Shown here one piece after another: positions 47,779 through 56,541 of a stretch of 64,000 nucleotides of DNA. The stretch lies in the NCBI GenBank assembly GCA_002348705.1, contig DEAU01000014.1:1-64000 (forward strand). Reading direction: 5' to 3'. A model generated the notes under the pieces. The model did not search any database. It was given only the letters and a program-made list of their open reading frames with translations, and had not been told where the DNA came from. Position 1 is the first letter of the stretch; each line of letters begins with the position of its first letter. A program made the translations under genes and the position numbers. Origin of the DNA: Candidatus Neomicrothrix sp. UBA2974 (GTDB taxonomy: Bacteria > Actinomycetota > Acidimicrobiia > Acidimicrobiales > MedAcidi-G1).

Positions 47779-49347
47779 TCAGGGTCTTCGCAGGATCCGA
47801 GTCTTGCCGAATGCGTTTCCGAAGATAATTTGACCATCCTCATCGAGGTGGACGGCAGCACCAAGGGAATTGAACTGGCTGTTGCCCAGTATCCAGTAGC
47901 CCCTGCTCTCCCCTGTTGTCCAGTTGACCGCTTCGATAGTCCACTTGCCGTCCCTGGTGCCGCAGGTATATACGGTGTCGGAGCCAACGCTCACTGACGG
48001 TACCGAATTTGGTGATGCCACTTCCGATACCCAGGATTCGCGGAGGGTCTGGCCGTCGGGGTCCCATTCATACTTGTGCATACCAGATGGACGAAACCGT
48101 TCATGGTGCCCAAGGAAGAAGCACAAGAGTCGCGCCCCGCGCTGCGGAAGCCACTCAGGTAGTGACCGCGGTTCGTTGTCAACAGTCATCGCCCCCCAGC
48201 CCGCCACAGTGATCGACTGTTCCGTCTGGATGGCGGTTCGATCCGGATCGCCCATGTGCGCTGGACCGAGACCGGCGATACGACGCGACGGTGCCCCGGG
48301 TAGGCACTCCCAATTCTCCGGGATGGCGTCCCGCCAGAACAGCGTAATGTTCACCACCTCGTCGCCGTCCCCAATCACCACAAACCGGTCAGCCTCCGGG
48401 TCATCTCCCATCAACGAGGGAGTGGTTCCAGATCCCCGTCCTGACCCATTTCGGTAGGCGGCACTCCAAGCCCCGTCTGCTTCGTTGAACGAGAACTGGT
48501 CACCTGTCCAAACCACTCGGTGGGTGCGGTCGTTGGAGCTTGCGTACACGCCACCCTGATCGTCACAGCACAGGCTGGTTCGTACCCAACCGTACCCAGT
48601 GTTGCCTCGCTCGGCCTCCATTCGAGCACAATGTTCGGCAGCAACCTCCGATCCCGGGAGGAATGTCGCGACATGTTCCGAGAAGTCACGGGCCAAGCTG
48701 ATTAGCCATCCATGGTCGGTGGACAACACGAGGCGGCCGTCAGGGGTCATGTTGATGCCCACAAATGAACCCTCCACTTCCCCCGGTTTCTGCCAGCGGG
48801 CCTTTTCACGAAGTGGCGACCAACGGTCCGTCGGATCGACCTCCGTATAGGCCACGACGGCCTGTTTTCTGCCGAGAAACAGAGTGTGCTCGCAGTCCAG
48901 CAGGGCATAGACGCCATCGAGGCCGGTCAAGAATCGGCTGGCAAGCTCGGCAGCATGCAGAACCGGTGTGGTCTCATCACCGTAGATGCCCTCGTCAAGG
49001 CCCGCTAACGCCGTCTCCCAGTCTGCCCGACAGCTTCCTTCCTCTTCGGGGCGCTCGTCGGATAGGTCGAGTGCCGTGAGAACTTCCAGGGTGTCGTAGT
49101 TCAACTTGGCGATGCATTCCCGACCGTTGCTCCAGATGGTCCGCCCACCGTCCGGATATGTGCCGGAAATCAGCCCGCCGAAGTGACCCGGACCCAACCA
49201 GGCGTGCTGCCGCTCGCTATCGGACACTACCTCGATTCCATTTGGAATCGGGCCGTCACTACTTGTGCTGTCCCGCTGATCGCATCGACCGTGGGCTATC
49301 GGATACTCGCTGTCGGCGAGAAACGGGTTACGCCACCCATTATTCAC
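47779..49347 (-). CDS. Unassigned beta-propeller-like protein
   Basis: About 522 residues from a GTG at 49347, chosen because GGAGGA lies seven bases upstream; the longer frame to 49449 runs into the tauD gene. I do not recognise the family. Repeating segments of the type GINMTPDGRLVLSTDHGWLISL, DDQGGVYASSNDRTHRVVW, GSDTVYTCGTRDGKWTIEAV and DEDGQIIFGNAFGKTRIL look like propeller blades with Asp-x-x-Gly turns. No signal peptide is visible, and paired cysteines are scattered (GSCRAD, SLCCDD). It lies 19 bases downstream of the TauD-type dioxygenase on the same strand, so the two probably share a pathway. Confidence 0.75.
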   Translation of the reverse strand: MNNGWRNPFLADSEYPIAHGRCDQRDSTSSDGPIPNGIEVVSDSERQHAWLGPGHFGGLISGTYPDGGRTIWSNGRECIAKLNYDTLEVLTALDLSDERPEEEGSCRADWETALAGLDEGIYGDETTPVLHAAELASRFLTGLDGVYALLDCEHTLFLGRKQAVVAYTEVDPTDRWSPLREKARWQKPGEVEGSFVGINMTPDGRLVLSTDHGWLISLARDFSEHVATFLPGSEVAAEHCARMEAERGNTGYGWVRTSLCCDDQGGVYASSNDRTHRVVWTGDQFSFNEADGAWSAAYRNGSGRGSGTTPSLMGDDPEADRFVVIGDGDEVVNITLFWRDAIPENWECLPGAPSRRIAGLGPAHMGDPDRTAIQTEQSITVAGWGAMTVDNEPRSLPEWLPQRGARLLCFFLGHHERFRPSGMHKYEWDPDGQTLRESWVSEVASPNSVPSVSVGSDTVYTCGTRDGKWTIEAVNWTTGESRGYWILGNSQFNSLGAAVHLDEDGQIIFGNAFGKTRILRRP

Positions 49348-49366
49348 CGGGCGTCCTCCACTGGAG

Positions 49367-50215
49367 TCAACGACCACTCCACGGCCCCTCGGTGTCCGGC
49401 TCGCCAGAGAAAGCGTTCCCTCCATGCTGGTGCTCCTCCAGCGGCCCACCGGCCAAGTGGACTCGTTCTACGACGCGCTGGCCCTCAAAGTCGAATAGGG
49501 CGTAGTGCTGTGTGCTTCTGTTATCCCAGATGACCACGTCTCCTACTGTCCAGCGGTGCCGATAGGTGAATTCCGGTCGGGACACGTGGCGAACTAGGAA
49601 CGGAAGGATCGTGCTGCTCTCATCAGGCGGGAGATTCATGATCCCACGGGTAAAGACGTCATTTACGAACAGAATCGGGAGTCCCGTGTCGGGATGGGAC
49701 ACCACCACCGGGTGAACTGCTTTGGCGTCCGGCCCCTGATCGTGGATTGCCCTGCGTCCGTCCAAAAGTGCTTTCATGCCACTAGATAGCGCCTCATAGG
49801 CGGCACAGCAGTTGGACCACGTGGTGTCGCCACCTGTTGCCGGCGAGGTGCGCATGACCAACACGGCAGCGCTGGGAATGACGTCACGGAAGGTGCCATC
49901 CGTGTGCCACCTATCAGCCTTGTAGCCCGTCCCTGAATCAAAGCGGCAGACAAGCGGATGGCCGTCCCGCCTAGGTAGGTGGTCTTCTGGCGAGATTGGT
50001 TTGCCGATAGCAGAGGCGAGGCGAACGTGCTGCTCAGGACATGGGTCCAGCTCCCGGAGGACAACTACGTGGTGGTCCAGCATGGCCCGGCGCAGTTCGT
50101 TTCGGACAACTGGATCGTGAAGCAAGCGGTCGAGGTCCGGTTCGATCACCTCCACTCCGATACGACCCGAAACTGGTCGTAACTTCAGCATGGCCTCGCT
50201 TTGCGTCTTCGTCAT
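49367..50215 (-). CDS. TauD/TfdA family Fe(II)/2-oxoglutarate dioxygenase
   Basis: About 282 residues from an ATG at 50215 that overlaps the marR stop as ATGA; the frame continues to 50254 inside marR. Iron ligands are His104 and Asp106 (WHTDGTF) and the distal His237 (RSTQHYAL), with the 2-oxoglutarate arginine in RVVERVHLAGG. SPATGGDTTWSN is also typical. Such enzymes hydroxylate and thereby cleave sulfonates, phenoxyacids or sulfate esters, or hydroxylate betaines. Control by the coupled MarR protein suggests an inducible catabolic or detoxification step. Confidence 0.92.
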   Translation of the reverse strand: MTKTQSEAMLKLRPVSGRIGVEVIEPDLDRLLHDPVVRNELRRAMLDHHVVVLRELDPCPEQHVRLASAIGKPISPEDHLPRRDGHPLVCRFDSGTGYKADRWHTDGTFRDVIPSAAVLVMRTSPATGGDTTWSNCCAAYEALSSGMKALLDGRRAIHDQGPDAKAVHPVVVSHPDTGLPILFVNDVFTRGIMNLPPDESSTILPFLVRHVSRPEFTYRHRWTVGDVVIWDNRSTQHYALFDFEGQRVVERVHLAGGPLEEHQHGGNAFSGEPDTEGPWSGR

Positions 50216-50694
50216 CGCGCGACCCCGGAAAGCAATTCCTGTTCGTGCGTCCACTCAGCGCTCGATGGAACACCAATGACGCGTTCAAAACCGCACAGGA
50301 GCTCACGTACGGCGGTCAAGGCCACTCCGGTGTCCACTTCAACAAAGACTTCCTGATAGCACCGGACGAGATCAGCAAAGACAGCGTCGTGGGTCAAGCG
50401 GCCTGCTCCCGTCAGGGAAACAAGGAGACCCCTTCCGTCTTCTGGATCGGGTAATCGCTCTACCCAGCCACGTTCTGCTAGGCGCTTGAGGGTAGCGGTG
50501 AGGCCTCCCGTGGTTTGGACGATCCGTTCGGCGATGACCGACGGGTTTGTGGCCTTATCGGGCGTGTTGGCCAGGAGAAGCAGAACGGCAGCCTCTGCCG
50601 AGGTGGTGTTGTGCCGGCGATGCACTTCCGTAAGGAACTGTTCGTTCAGCCGACCAAGACGGGTCAGGAGTAAACCAAGTGTCGCTGTCTCCAC
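50212..50694 (-). CDS. MarR family transcriptional regulator
   Basis: A 160-residue winged-helix dimeric repressor with a GTG start. The DNA-binding part reads TSAEAAVLLLLANTPDKATNPSVIAERIVQTTGGLTATLKRLAERGWVER, with the wing DPEDGRGLLVSLTGAG. Helices at both ends form the dimer. A perfect palindrome and a good promoter lie immediately upstream, and the predicted transcription start nearly coincides with the start codon. It is coupled to the dioxygenase by a four-base overlap, so it most likely represses its own operon (marR-tauD-propeller) until a ligand binds. Confidence 0.92.
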   Translation of the reverse strand: METATLGLLLTRLGRLNEQFLTEVHRRHNTTSAEAAVLLLLANTPDKATNPSVIAERIVQTTGGLTATLKRLAERGWVERLPDPEDGRGLLVSLTGAGRLTHDAVFADLVRCYQEVFVEVDTGVALTAVRELLCGFERVIGVPSSAEWTHEQELLSGVAR

Positions 50695-50701
50695 ACCGCA
50701 A

Positions 50702-50730
50702 ATTGTAAGGACAAATTACCTTGCCAGCAA
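50702..50730 (-). promoter_or_regulatory. Predicted marR promoter, near-leaderless
   Basis: On the minus strand, TTGCTG (50730-50725) and TACAAT (50707-50702) are separated by exactly 17 bases. Seven bases after the -10 box is position 50695, next to the GTG start at 50694, so the transcript would be leaderless or nearly so. The -35 box lies inside the palindrome. Confidence 0.6.
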
Positions 50731-50737
50731 GGTAATT
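50714..50737. promoter_or_regulatory. Perfect palindrome, probable MarR operator
   Basis: AATTACCTTG (50714-50723) and CAAGGTAATT (50728-50737) are perfect 10-bp inverted arms around CCAG. It lies 20-43 bases upstream of the marR start, covers the predicted -35 box and spacer, and touches the stop codon of the upstream OYE gene. Size and AT-rich ends fit MarR-family operators. A weak role as terminator for the OYE gene cannot be excluded. Confidence 0.65.
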
Positions 50738-51821
50738 ACGTCGGATGCCTCCCGGCTGGATTCTCCAGTTCTGTGTAACCGTCTGGACCCGGTGTGTAAA
50801 GAGTCCGGGGGTCGAATCGATTCGGCTCCTGGCCCGACGCGATCCTGGCTACGAGATCCGGTGTAGCTAGGAAGTGTCGGCCAAACGACACGGCATCGCA
50901 GCGACCAGCCTCGATCTCCGCGTCGGCTTCGACCGCGTCGTAGGAATCATTGGCAATGAGAACACCGTCATGCAACTCCCTCGCCAGTTCCAGATTGTCG
51001 AGTGGCCCCTCATGTCGACGAATCACGTGAAGGTAGGCCAGTCCCATAGGGCGAATTGTCGATAACAGCGCCCGAAAAGTCTCCTCGACGTCACCAGGGT
51101 GAGCGTCTATGAGGTCGTTGAACGTATTACCCGGACATATGCGCAGACCGACCATATCTGCACCTATTTCGTCGATCATGGCCTCGAGGATTTCAATGGG
51201 GAAGGCGATCCGCCTTTCTACTGAACCGCCGTACCGATCGATACGCCGATTTGTGCCCGAGCTAAGGAACTGGGCGGGAAGGTAGCCACTCGTTGCGTGT
51301 ACCTCGACGGCATCGAAGCCAGCCTCTGCGGCCAACAACGCGAAGCGACGGTACTCCCCGACCACCTCAACCACTTCGTCCGTCGAGAGGGAACGTGGTT
51401 CGTCGAATGGTCGCATTCCCTCCACGTCCGTGTACATCAACCCGTCAGCTTGGATAGCAGAGGGAGCCACAGTCTCCGCTCCCGGAGCTTTGTTTGCAGC
51501 GTGTGAGATTCGACCGCAGTGCATGGCTTGGGCAACGATTCGACCGCCGCCGGCATGAACGGCGTCGGTGACTGCACGCCAGCCAGCAAGACGCGATGGC
51601 CCGTCGAGTACCGGGGTACGGCAATAGCCCTTGCCGGTCTCACTTGGAGCGATCCCCTCAGTGATTATTAGGCCTGCCGATGCCCGTGCGGCGTAATGCT
51701 CTTTCATCAGGCTGGTGGCGTTCCCGGTGACCTCAGCCCGCGATCGTGTCATCGGGGCCATGATCACTCGGTTACTCAATGTCATGTTTCCGGCCTGTAA
51801 AGGTGCCAACAGGTGTTCCAT
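50736..51821 (-). CDS. Old yellow enzyme family NADH:flavin oxidoreductase
   Basis: A 361-residue FMN TIM-barrel enzyme of the NemA/OYE type that reduces activated alkenes or nitro compounds with NAD(P)H. Features are LSNRVIMAPMTRSRA (FMN site), TEGIAPSETGKGY, and GFDAVEVHATSGYLPAQFLSSGTNRR. In characterised members the substrate-anchoring pair is H-x-x-N or H-x-x-H; here the first His is kept but the second position is Ser. YGGSVERRIAFPIEI and SFGRHFLATPDLV complete the fold. It is upstream of marR on the same strand, and 12 bases downstream of the YciI-like gene. Confidence 0.93.
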   Translation of the reverse strand: MEHLLAPLQAGNMTLSNRVIMAPMTRSRAEVTGNATSLMKEHYAARASAGLIITEGIAPSETGKGYCRTPVLDGPSRLAGWRAVTDAVHAGGGRIVAQAMHCGRISHAANKAPGAETVAPSAIQADGLMYTDVEGMRPFDEPRSLSTDEVVEVVGEYRRFALLAAEAGFDAVEVHATSGYLPAQFLSSGTNRRIDRYGGSVERRIAFPIEILEAMIDEIGADMVGLRICPGNTFNDLIDAHPGDVEETFRALLSTIRPMGLAYLHVIRRHEGPLDNLELARELHDGVLIANDSYDAVEADAEIEAGRCDAVSFGRHFLATPDLVARIASGQEPNRFDPRTLYTPGPDGYTELENPAGRHPT

Positions 51822-51833
51822 AGCGCTGCTCGA

Positions 51834-52106
51834 TTAGACGCCCACGACAGGCTTCATCGCCATGATTGAGACCTGAGCAAAGAGTCCCGACTGGGCATAT
51901 GGGTCTCCATCGGCAAATGCCTCGGCCTCCGTCCGGTCTTTGACGTCCAGCACTATTAGTGATCCACACATCTTCCCGTCGTCGGCGAGGAGCGGTCCAG
52001 CGATAACGACCTCGAATCCGGCCAAATACTCAAGATGCTCTGGGCGAATCCGCGCTCGCAGATCTGTGGCGTCCGATCTGTCCAGCGCATGAACTACGAA
52101 ATACAT
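51834..52106 (-). CDS. YciI-like protein
   Basis: A 90-residue protein with GAGAGGAG eight bases before the ATG. The YciI/ferredoxin-like fold is recognisable from MYFVVHALDRSDA, RPEHLEYLAG with its conserved His, AGPLLADDGKMCGSLIVLD and AEAFADGDPYAQSGLF, including the Asp-Pro-Tyr motif. Relatives are small dimeric enzymes or ligand-binding proteins, some acting as dehydrochlorinases or muconolactone-type isomerases. Proximity to the OYE reductase suggests a shared ring- or alkene-modifying role. Confidence 0.88.
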   Translation of the reverse strand: MYFVVHALDRSDATDLRARIRPEHLEYLAGFEVVIAGPLLADDGKMCGSLIVLDVKDRTEAEAFADGDPYAQSGLFAQVSIMAMKPVVGV

Positions 52107-52152
52107 GGTCTGCTCCTCTCGTTGGGAAAGACGACGGGATTAGCGACCGCCG

Positions 52153-53334
52153 TCATGGGCCAGTTTCACCTACTACGACAACAAGCCAGAGCAGACCCAA
52201 CGCCATCACTCCAGCCAAAGTCGCAGCAGCGGCGTCTAGACCCCATGTCCCGGCAACCGCACCCACGAGGACCGGACCAAGAACCCGACCTCCGTCAGTC
52301 ACCAGCGAGACGGCGGCGAAATACGCTGCGGCACCCTCCTTAGGAGCGAGGTCGCTGCCAAGGGTAAACAGCGACCCTGAGCTCAACCCGTTACCGACCC
52401 CCATCACCAGACCTGCTGTCAGCACGCCGGACGTCGACTTAGCCAAGAGCAGCAGCAGTAAACCAACTGCTAGCAGTCCATATGCGGGAACCATTGCGGC
52501 CAGTCGACCAAACCGGTCCATCACCATCCCAGACACAGGGAAGAGCAGCAAGTCGGCGGTATAACCGGTCGCCACCAACAGGCCAATCGAGGAGGCAGAA
52601 AGTTCTAGCGCCACGCCAACAAGTGGAAGTAGGACCATACGGCCCTCGCGTGTGGCCATAGCCAGTAGGCCAAAGATTCCGGCACCCACCAGAGGTCGGC
52701 GATTGAGCCGGGCAACGGCTCTCACGGTCGGGCCTCCGACACCCACGGGCGCTACCTCACTCTCTGGTCGACGGGCCGTCGGGACAACGGCACCGAGTCC
52801 AATGCCGGCGCCAAGTCCTGCCGCCAAGAAGGTGCCTCTTGCGGCTACGAGATCAACCAGGATCCCGCCAATCGCTGCACCGAGGAGAATCGATAGGCGC
52901 ATCGACCCCCCCATCACTGACATTGCCCGCCCCCTCAAGGCGCTTGGTACCCGAGCAGTCAGATCTGCTTGTCGCGACAGCATCACGCCGAGAGCACCTC
53001 CGCCAAAGAAGAAGTGTGCGGGTCCGAGGATGATCGGACGGATAGAGCTCGCCATAACGGCAGCTGCGACCAGCATTATCCCCAGAGAGCCAACGCCTAC
53101 ACGGGCAGGGCCCCACCGTCCGGTGCACCAGCCGACAGGCAGTGCGGCGGCCGCTGCTCCAGCTCCACCAGCACCCGCCACAATCGCCGCCACCGTGTAG
53201 CCAGAACCGGCCTCGACCAACACGATAGGAAGCGCTACGAGCATCACGCTCATTCCAAAACTCGCAGTTATCCATGGTCCATAGACAGGCCAGAGGTATG
53301 GCACTAAAGATCTGAATCCGTGCACGACGAGCAT
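52153..53334 (-). CDS. MFS transporter
   Basis: A 393-residue, 12-helix major facilitator. Glycine/alanine-rich helices, GWCTGRWGPARVGVG in the loop 2-3 region, LRGRAMSVMGGSMRLSILLG in mid-protein and GMVMDRFGRLAAM after helix 8 are typical. It is first in the minus-strand run leading to YciI and OYE, with 46 bases to the YciI gene. Drug-efflux-like in look, but substrate and direction are not determined. It starts close to a divergent SMP-30 gene. Confidence 0.85.
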   Translation of the reverse strand: MLVVHGFRSLVPYLWPVYGPWITASFGMSVMLVALPIVLVEAGSGYTVAAIVAGAGGAGAAAAALPVGWCTGRWGPARVGVGSLGIMLVAAAVMASSIRPIILGPAHFFFGGGALGVMLSRQADLTARVPSALRGRAMSVMGGSMRLSILLGAAIGGILVDLVAARGTFLAAGLGAGIGLGAVVPTARRPESEVAPVGVGGPTVRAVARLNRRPLVGAGIFGLLAMATREGRMVLLPLVGVALELSASSIGLLVATGYTADLLLFPVSGMVMDRFGRLAAMVPAYGLLAVGLLLLLLAKSTSGVLTAGLVMGVGNGLSSGSLFTLGSDLAPKEGAAAYFAAVSLVTDGGRVLGPVLVGAVAGTWGLDAAAATLAGVMALGLLWLVVVVGETGP

Positions 53335-53415
53335 TGACTATTGACAGTAGGGCCGACTCTCCTTGGAATAGACACCCGCCCTAGATTCCGTCACAACCCA
53401 ACCACAGGAGGGAAC

Positions 53416-54291
53416 GTGGCTAAGACTTCGAAGCACCACCTCCAACTCCTAGCGGACGGCCTTGACTTCGGTGAAGGGCCACGGTGGCACGATGGTCGCC
53501 TGTGGTACAGCGATTTCCACCAGCACTGCGTCTACGCAGTAGCTCCCGACGGGACACGTGAGACAATGGTCGAGGTTGGTAGCGAGCAGCCATCCGGTCT
53601 CGGTTGGCTGCCCGATGGAGACCTCCTGGTTGTAGCCATGACTGCCCGGCAGGTATGGCGCATCCACAAAGGGATCCAGACTGTCCATGCCGACCTCAGT
53701 CATATCACCACCTGGCACTGCAACGACATGGTCGTGGCTGCTAATGGCATCGCCTACGTCGGGAACTTCGGATTCGACCTTGAAGGAGGAGCCGAGCCGG
53801 AGACCACCTCATTGGCCATTGTGCAACCAGACGGAACCGTTGAGACCGGACCCGACGGCCTCGCCTTCCCGAACGGGTCCGTAATCACCCCGGACGGGAA
53901 GACCCTCATCGTCGGCGAGACGTTCGCTGGTCGACTCACCGCCTTTGACGTGTCCGAAAACGGCTCTCTGTCCAACCGCCGGATCTGGGTCGAAACACCC
54001 AACGTCATGCCAGACGGATGCTGCCTAGACGAAGCCGGAGGAATCTGGGTGGCCAACGCTCTCGGACATGAAGTCGTCCGTTACGAGGAAAATGGTGCGG
54101 TAACCGACCGGATCGCCATGCCGCCGCTTGGAGGCCCACAAACAGCCTTCGCCTGCATGCTCGGCGGCACCGACCGACGCACGCTTCACTGCTTGACTGC
54201 CCCCGGCGCCGACACAAACTCCACCGCCGGCCAGGGTGCAGGAGCCATCTGGACGGTAAGGGTTAACTACGCCGGAACCGGCTTGCCGTGA
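53416..54291 (+). CDS. SMP-30/gluconolactonase family protein
   Basis: About 291 residues from the GTG at 53416, with AGGAGGG at 53406-53412; an ATG at 53341 would add 25 non-conserved residues. This six-bladed propeller lactonase shows the metal ligands Glu in GEGPRWHDGRLWYSD, Asn in TWHCNDMVV and the Asp in NVMPDGCCLDEAGG, plus TPDGKTLIVGETFAGRLTAFD. It would open a sugar or other lactone. No secretion signal. The following 154 bases to the next gene hold only a small GTGCC/GGCAC hairpin at 54325-54337. Confidence 0.9.
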   Translation: MAKTSKHHLQLLADGLDFGEGPRWHDGRLWYSDFHQHCVYAVAPDGTRETMVEVGSEQPSGLGWLPDGDLLVVAMTARQVWRIHKGIQTVHADLSHITTWHCNDMVVAANGIAYVGNFGFDLEGGAEPETTSLAIVQPDGTVETGPDGLAFPNGSVITPDGKTLIVGETFAGRLTAFDVSENGSLSNRRIWVETPNVMPDGCCLDEAGGIWVANALGHEVVRYEENGAVTDRIAMPPLGGPQTAFACMLGGTDRRTLHCLTAPGADTNSTAGQGAGAIWTVRVNYAGTGLP

Positions 54292-54445
54292 CAACCTCCA
54301 TCGGCCAAACCCAACCCCACGCCTGTGCCCTCGGCACCGAGATCCATGGTCTGAATTTCGCCGACGGGATCTCGGACCGCGATTAACCCGTAGTCCATGG
54401 CTTGAAGGCTCAGATCCTCTTCGACCGGTAACCCTGACTCAGCAC

Positions 54446-54946
54446 TTAGTCGACTATGGCCTCGGTTTCGGCCAGTCGGATAAGCGGAATGGTGCGATCT
54501 GTCTTCGCCTGATAATCGGCATACCACGCCCGGTCCTCAAGCATCGACTCCCAAAGCATGCTCCGCTCTTCGCTCTCGTCGAGGATCTCCTGCTCTGACC
54601 AGTACATGCCTCGTTGTGTGCGAACTCTCACACAAGGATTGGCCTCTCGGTCACGAAGGTTTAACACCCATGAAGGATCTTTCGTGGCACCTGCGAAAGA
54701 GCCGACGACGATTCGGTGACCCTCTGCATCCCTCCAGAACGGAAGGGCGACCTTGTGCTCAGTGCCGGACTTGCGGCCAACGGTGTGGAGAAGCACGTGG
54801 TGCATGCCAGCCACACACCACACCGCGTCATCATCAGTCATTTCCATCCCTGACACGTGGGCCTTCGAGATCTCAATGATCTGATCATGCGAGGGGGTCT
54901 CCCACGCCATCTCCACCTTCTGGCTGCTTCCGTCGCAATCACCCAT
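54446..54946 (-). CDS. Deazaflavin (F420)-dependent nitroreductase-like protein
   Basis: A 166-residue split-barrel protein of the Ddn family, which uses reduced F420 to reduce quinones or nitro compounds. The characteristic run is LLHTVGRKSGTEHKVALPFW, then VVGSFAGATKDPSWVLNLR and the C-terminal YQAKTDRTIPLIRL. This family is largely actinobacterial and implies F420 synthesis in the host. It is a single minus-strand gene between two plus-strand genes. Confidence 0.9.
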   Translation of the reverse strand: MGDCDGSSQKVEMAWETPSHDQIIEISKAHVSGMEMTDDDAVWCVAGMHHVLLHTVGRKSGTEHKVALPFWRDAEGHRIVVGSFAGATKDPSWVLNLRDREANPCVRVRTQRGMYWSEQEILDESEERSMLWESMLEDRAWYADYQAKTDRTIPLIRLAETEAIVD

Positions 54947-55047
54947 GCCACCGACCGTAGTAGCGGAGTAGCCGGGTCTGCGGACTCAGGCCGGTTCTCT
55001 TGCCCGGCTTCGCCGGAACTCGACCACCTCCACGAAGATTGTCGGTT

Positions 55048-56493
55048 ATGGAGGCTTCGAACCGCCGCCCGAACATCGTCTTGATCAACTGTGACGACCT
55101 TGGCTATGGCGACCTGTCGTGTTACGGGTCAATCCAGCACGACACGCCAGCGATTGACCAAATGGCCGCCGAGGGTGTTCGATTCACCGACTTCTACACG
55201 GCATCGCCGGTCTGCTCGCCATCACGAGCTGCAATGTTGACCGGCAGTTATCCACTGAGGATTGGATTTGGCGGACGCAGAATCGACAACGCCCCTGTGC
55301 TGTTCCCCGGACAGGCTCACGGCCTACATCCGGACGAGATAACCATTGCCCGCCTTCTCCAGGATTCTGGTTACGCCACCCGACTTGTCGGCAAGTGGCA
55401 CTGCGGCGACCAACCTGAATTTCTTCCGACCCGCCACGGGTTCGATGGATGGTTCGGATTGCCTTACAGCAACGACATGGGTCGACAGGTCTTTTCGGAA
55501 GTTGAACAGTCCTACAGCGAGATCATGACTGCCCTCGGGACACCACTTCCAGACGACGCGCCGATGCTAAGCGAACGACCGCCACTACCGCTGATGATGG
55601 ACGACGAGGTGATTTCTGAACAGCCCGACCAGGCAATCCTGACCGAGCGCTATACGAACGATGCCGTCCAGTTCCTTCGCGACCACCGAAACCAGCCCTT
55701 CTTCCTGTACCTAGCGCACATGTACGTTCATTTGCCGATCTACGTCCAGTCCCAGTTTCTCAACAAGTCGCGTAACGGTCGATATGGAGCAGCCGTCCAC
55801 TGCATCGACTGGTCGACTGGCCTGATAATGCGGGAGTTGATCGATCTCGGACTAGATGGCCACACCGTGGTGGTCTTCACAAGCGACAACGGCGCCTTGA
55901 CCAGAGAAGGTGGCGGGAGTAATGGGGCTCTACGGGCGTCAAAGGGGACCACATGGGAGGGCGGCCAGCGGGTGCCATGCATAATCCGTTGGCCCGACAG
56001 GATCCCCGGCGGTCAAGTGCTTGCCACTGTTACAAACGCCATGGACCTCTACCCGACCCTCGCAACCTGGGGCGGTGTGGACGTGCCTACCGACCGAACT
56101 CTCGACGGAAGGGACCTCGGTCCGCTTCTAGAGTCCGGCTGCCCACCGGACGAGCAGCCGTTCTTGTACATCCTTGGCGGAAACATCGAGGCCGTTCGAC
56201 TGGGCCGCTGGAAGCTACACGTTCGCAAATGGAACTCGGAACAAATCAGACTCTACGACTTGGTGGCTGACGTCGGCGAGCGTTACGACCTGGCTGGAGA
56301 TTGCCCCGATGTGGTTGGCCAACTTCTGTCTATCGTCGAGGCAGCTCGAGCTGAACTCGGTGACGATGCGACAGATATCGCCGGCTCCGCTGTTCGCCCC
56401 GTAGGCCAAGTGATGGATCCGACCACGCTGACGACCTATGACGAGAACACCCCCTACTTCATGGCCGAATACGATCTCGCCGACCGGGGCTAA
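55048..56493 (+). CDS. Arylsulfatase (type I, formylglycine-dependent)
   Basis: About 481 residues from the ATG at 55048. The sulfatase signature is C56-S-P-S-R (residues 56-60), whose cysteine is converted to formylglycine. Further metal and active-site motifs are NCDDLGYGDLSCYG, LVGKWHCGD and FTSDNGALTREGG. No clear signal peptide, so it may act in the cytoplasm or use another route. It hydrolyses a sulfate ester; the substrate is unknown. It is followed by an alpha/beta hydrolase, 48 bases later. Confidence 0.94.
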   Translation: MEASNRRPNIVLINCDDLGYGDLSCYGSIQHDTPAIDQMAAEGVRFTDFYTASPVCSPSRAAMLTGSYPLRIGFGGRRIDNAPVLFPGQAHGLHPDEITIARLLQDSGYATRLVGKWHCGDQPEFLPTRHGFDGWFGLPYSNDMGRQVFSEVEQSYSEIMTALGTPLPDDAPMLSERPPLPLMMDDEVISEQPDQAILTERYTNDAVQFLRDHRNQPFFLYLAHMYVHLPIYVQSQFLNKSRNGRYGAAVHCIDWSTGLIMRELIDLGLDGHTVVVFTSDNGALTREGGGSNGALRASKGTTWEGGQRVPCIIRWPDRIPGGQVLATVTNAMDLYPTLATWGGVDVPTDRTLDGRDLGPLLESGCPPDEQPFLYILGGNIEAVRLGRWKLHVRKWNSEQIRLYDLVADVGERYDLAGDCPDVVGQLLSIVEAARAELGDDATDIAGSAVRPVGQVMDPTTLTTYDENTPYFMAEYDLADRG

Positions 56494-56541
56494 GTAACGC
56501 CGTTAACAGACCATCAGGAAGTGGTCAGAGAGGAAATACCC

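Noticed and set aside
54267..54527. An 86-codon minus-strand frame between the SMP-30 and F420-type genes
   Set aside because: Its middle looks somewhat protein-like, but it overlaps both neighbours, has no clear ribosome-binding site, and could not be tied to any family.
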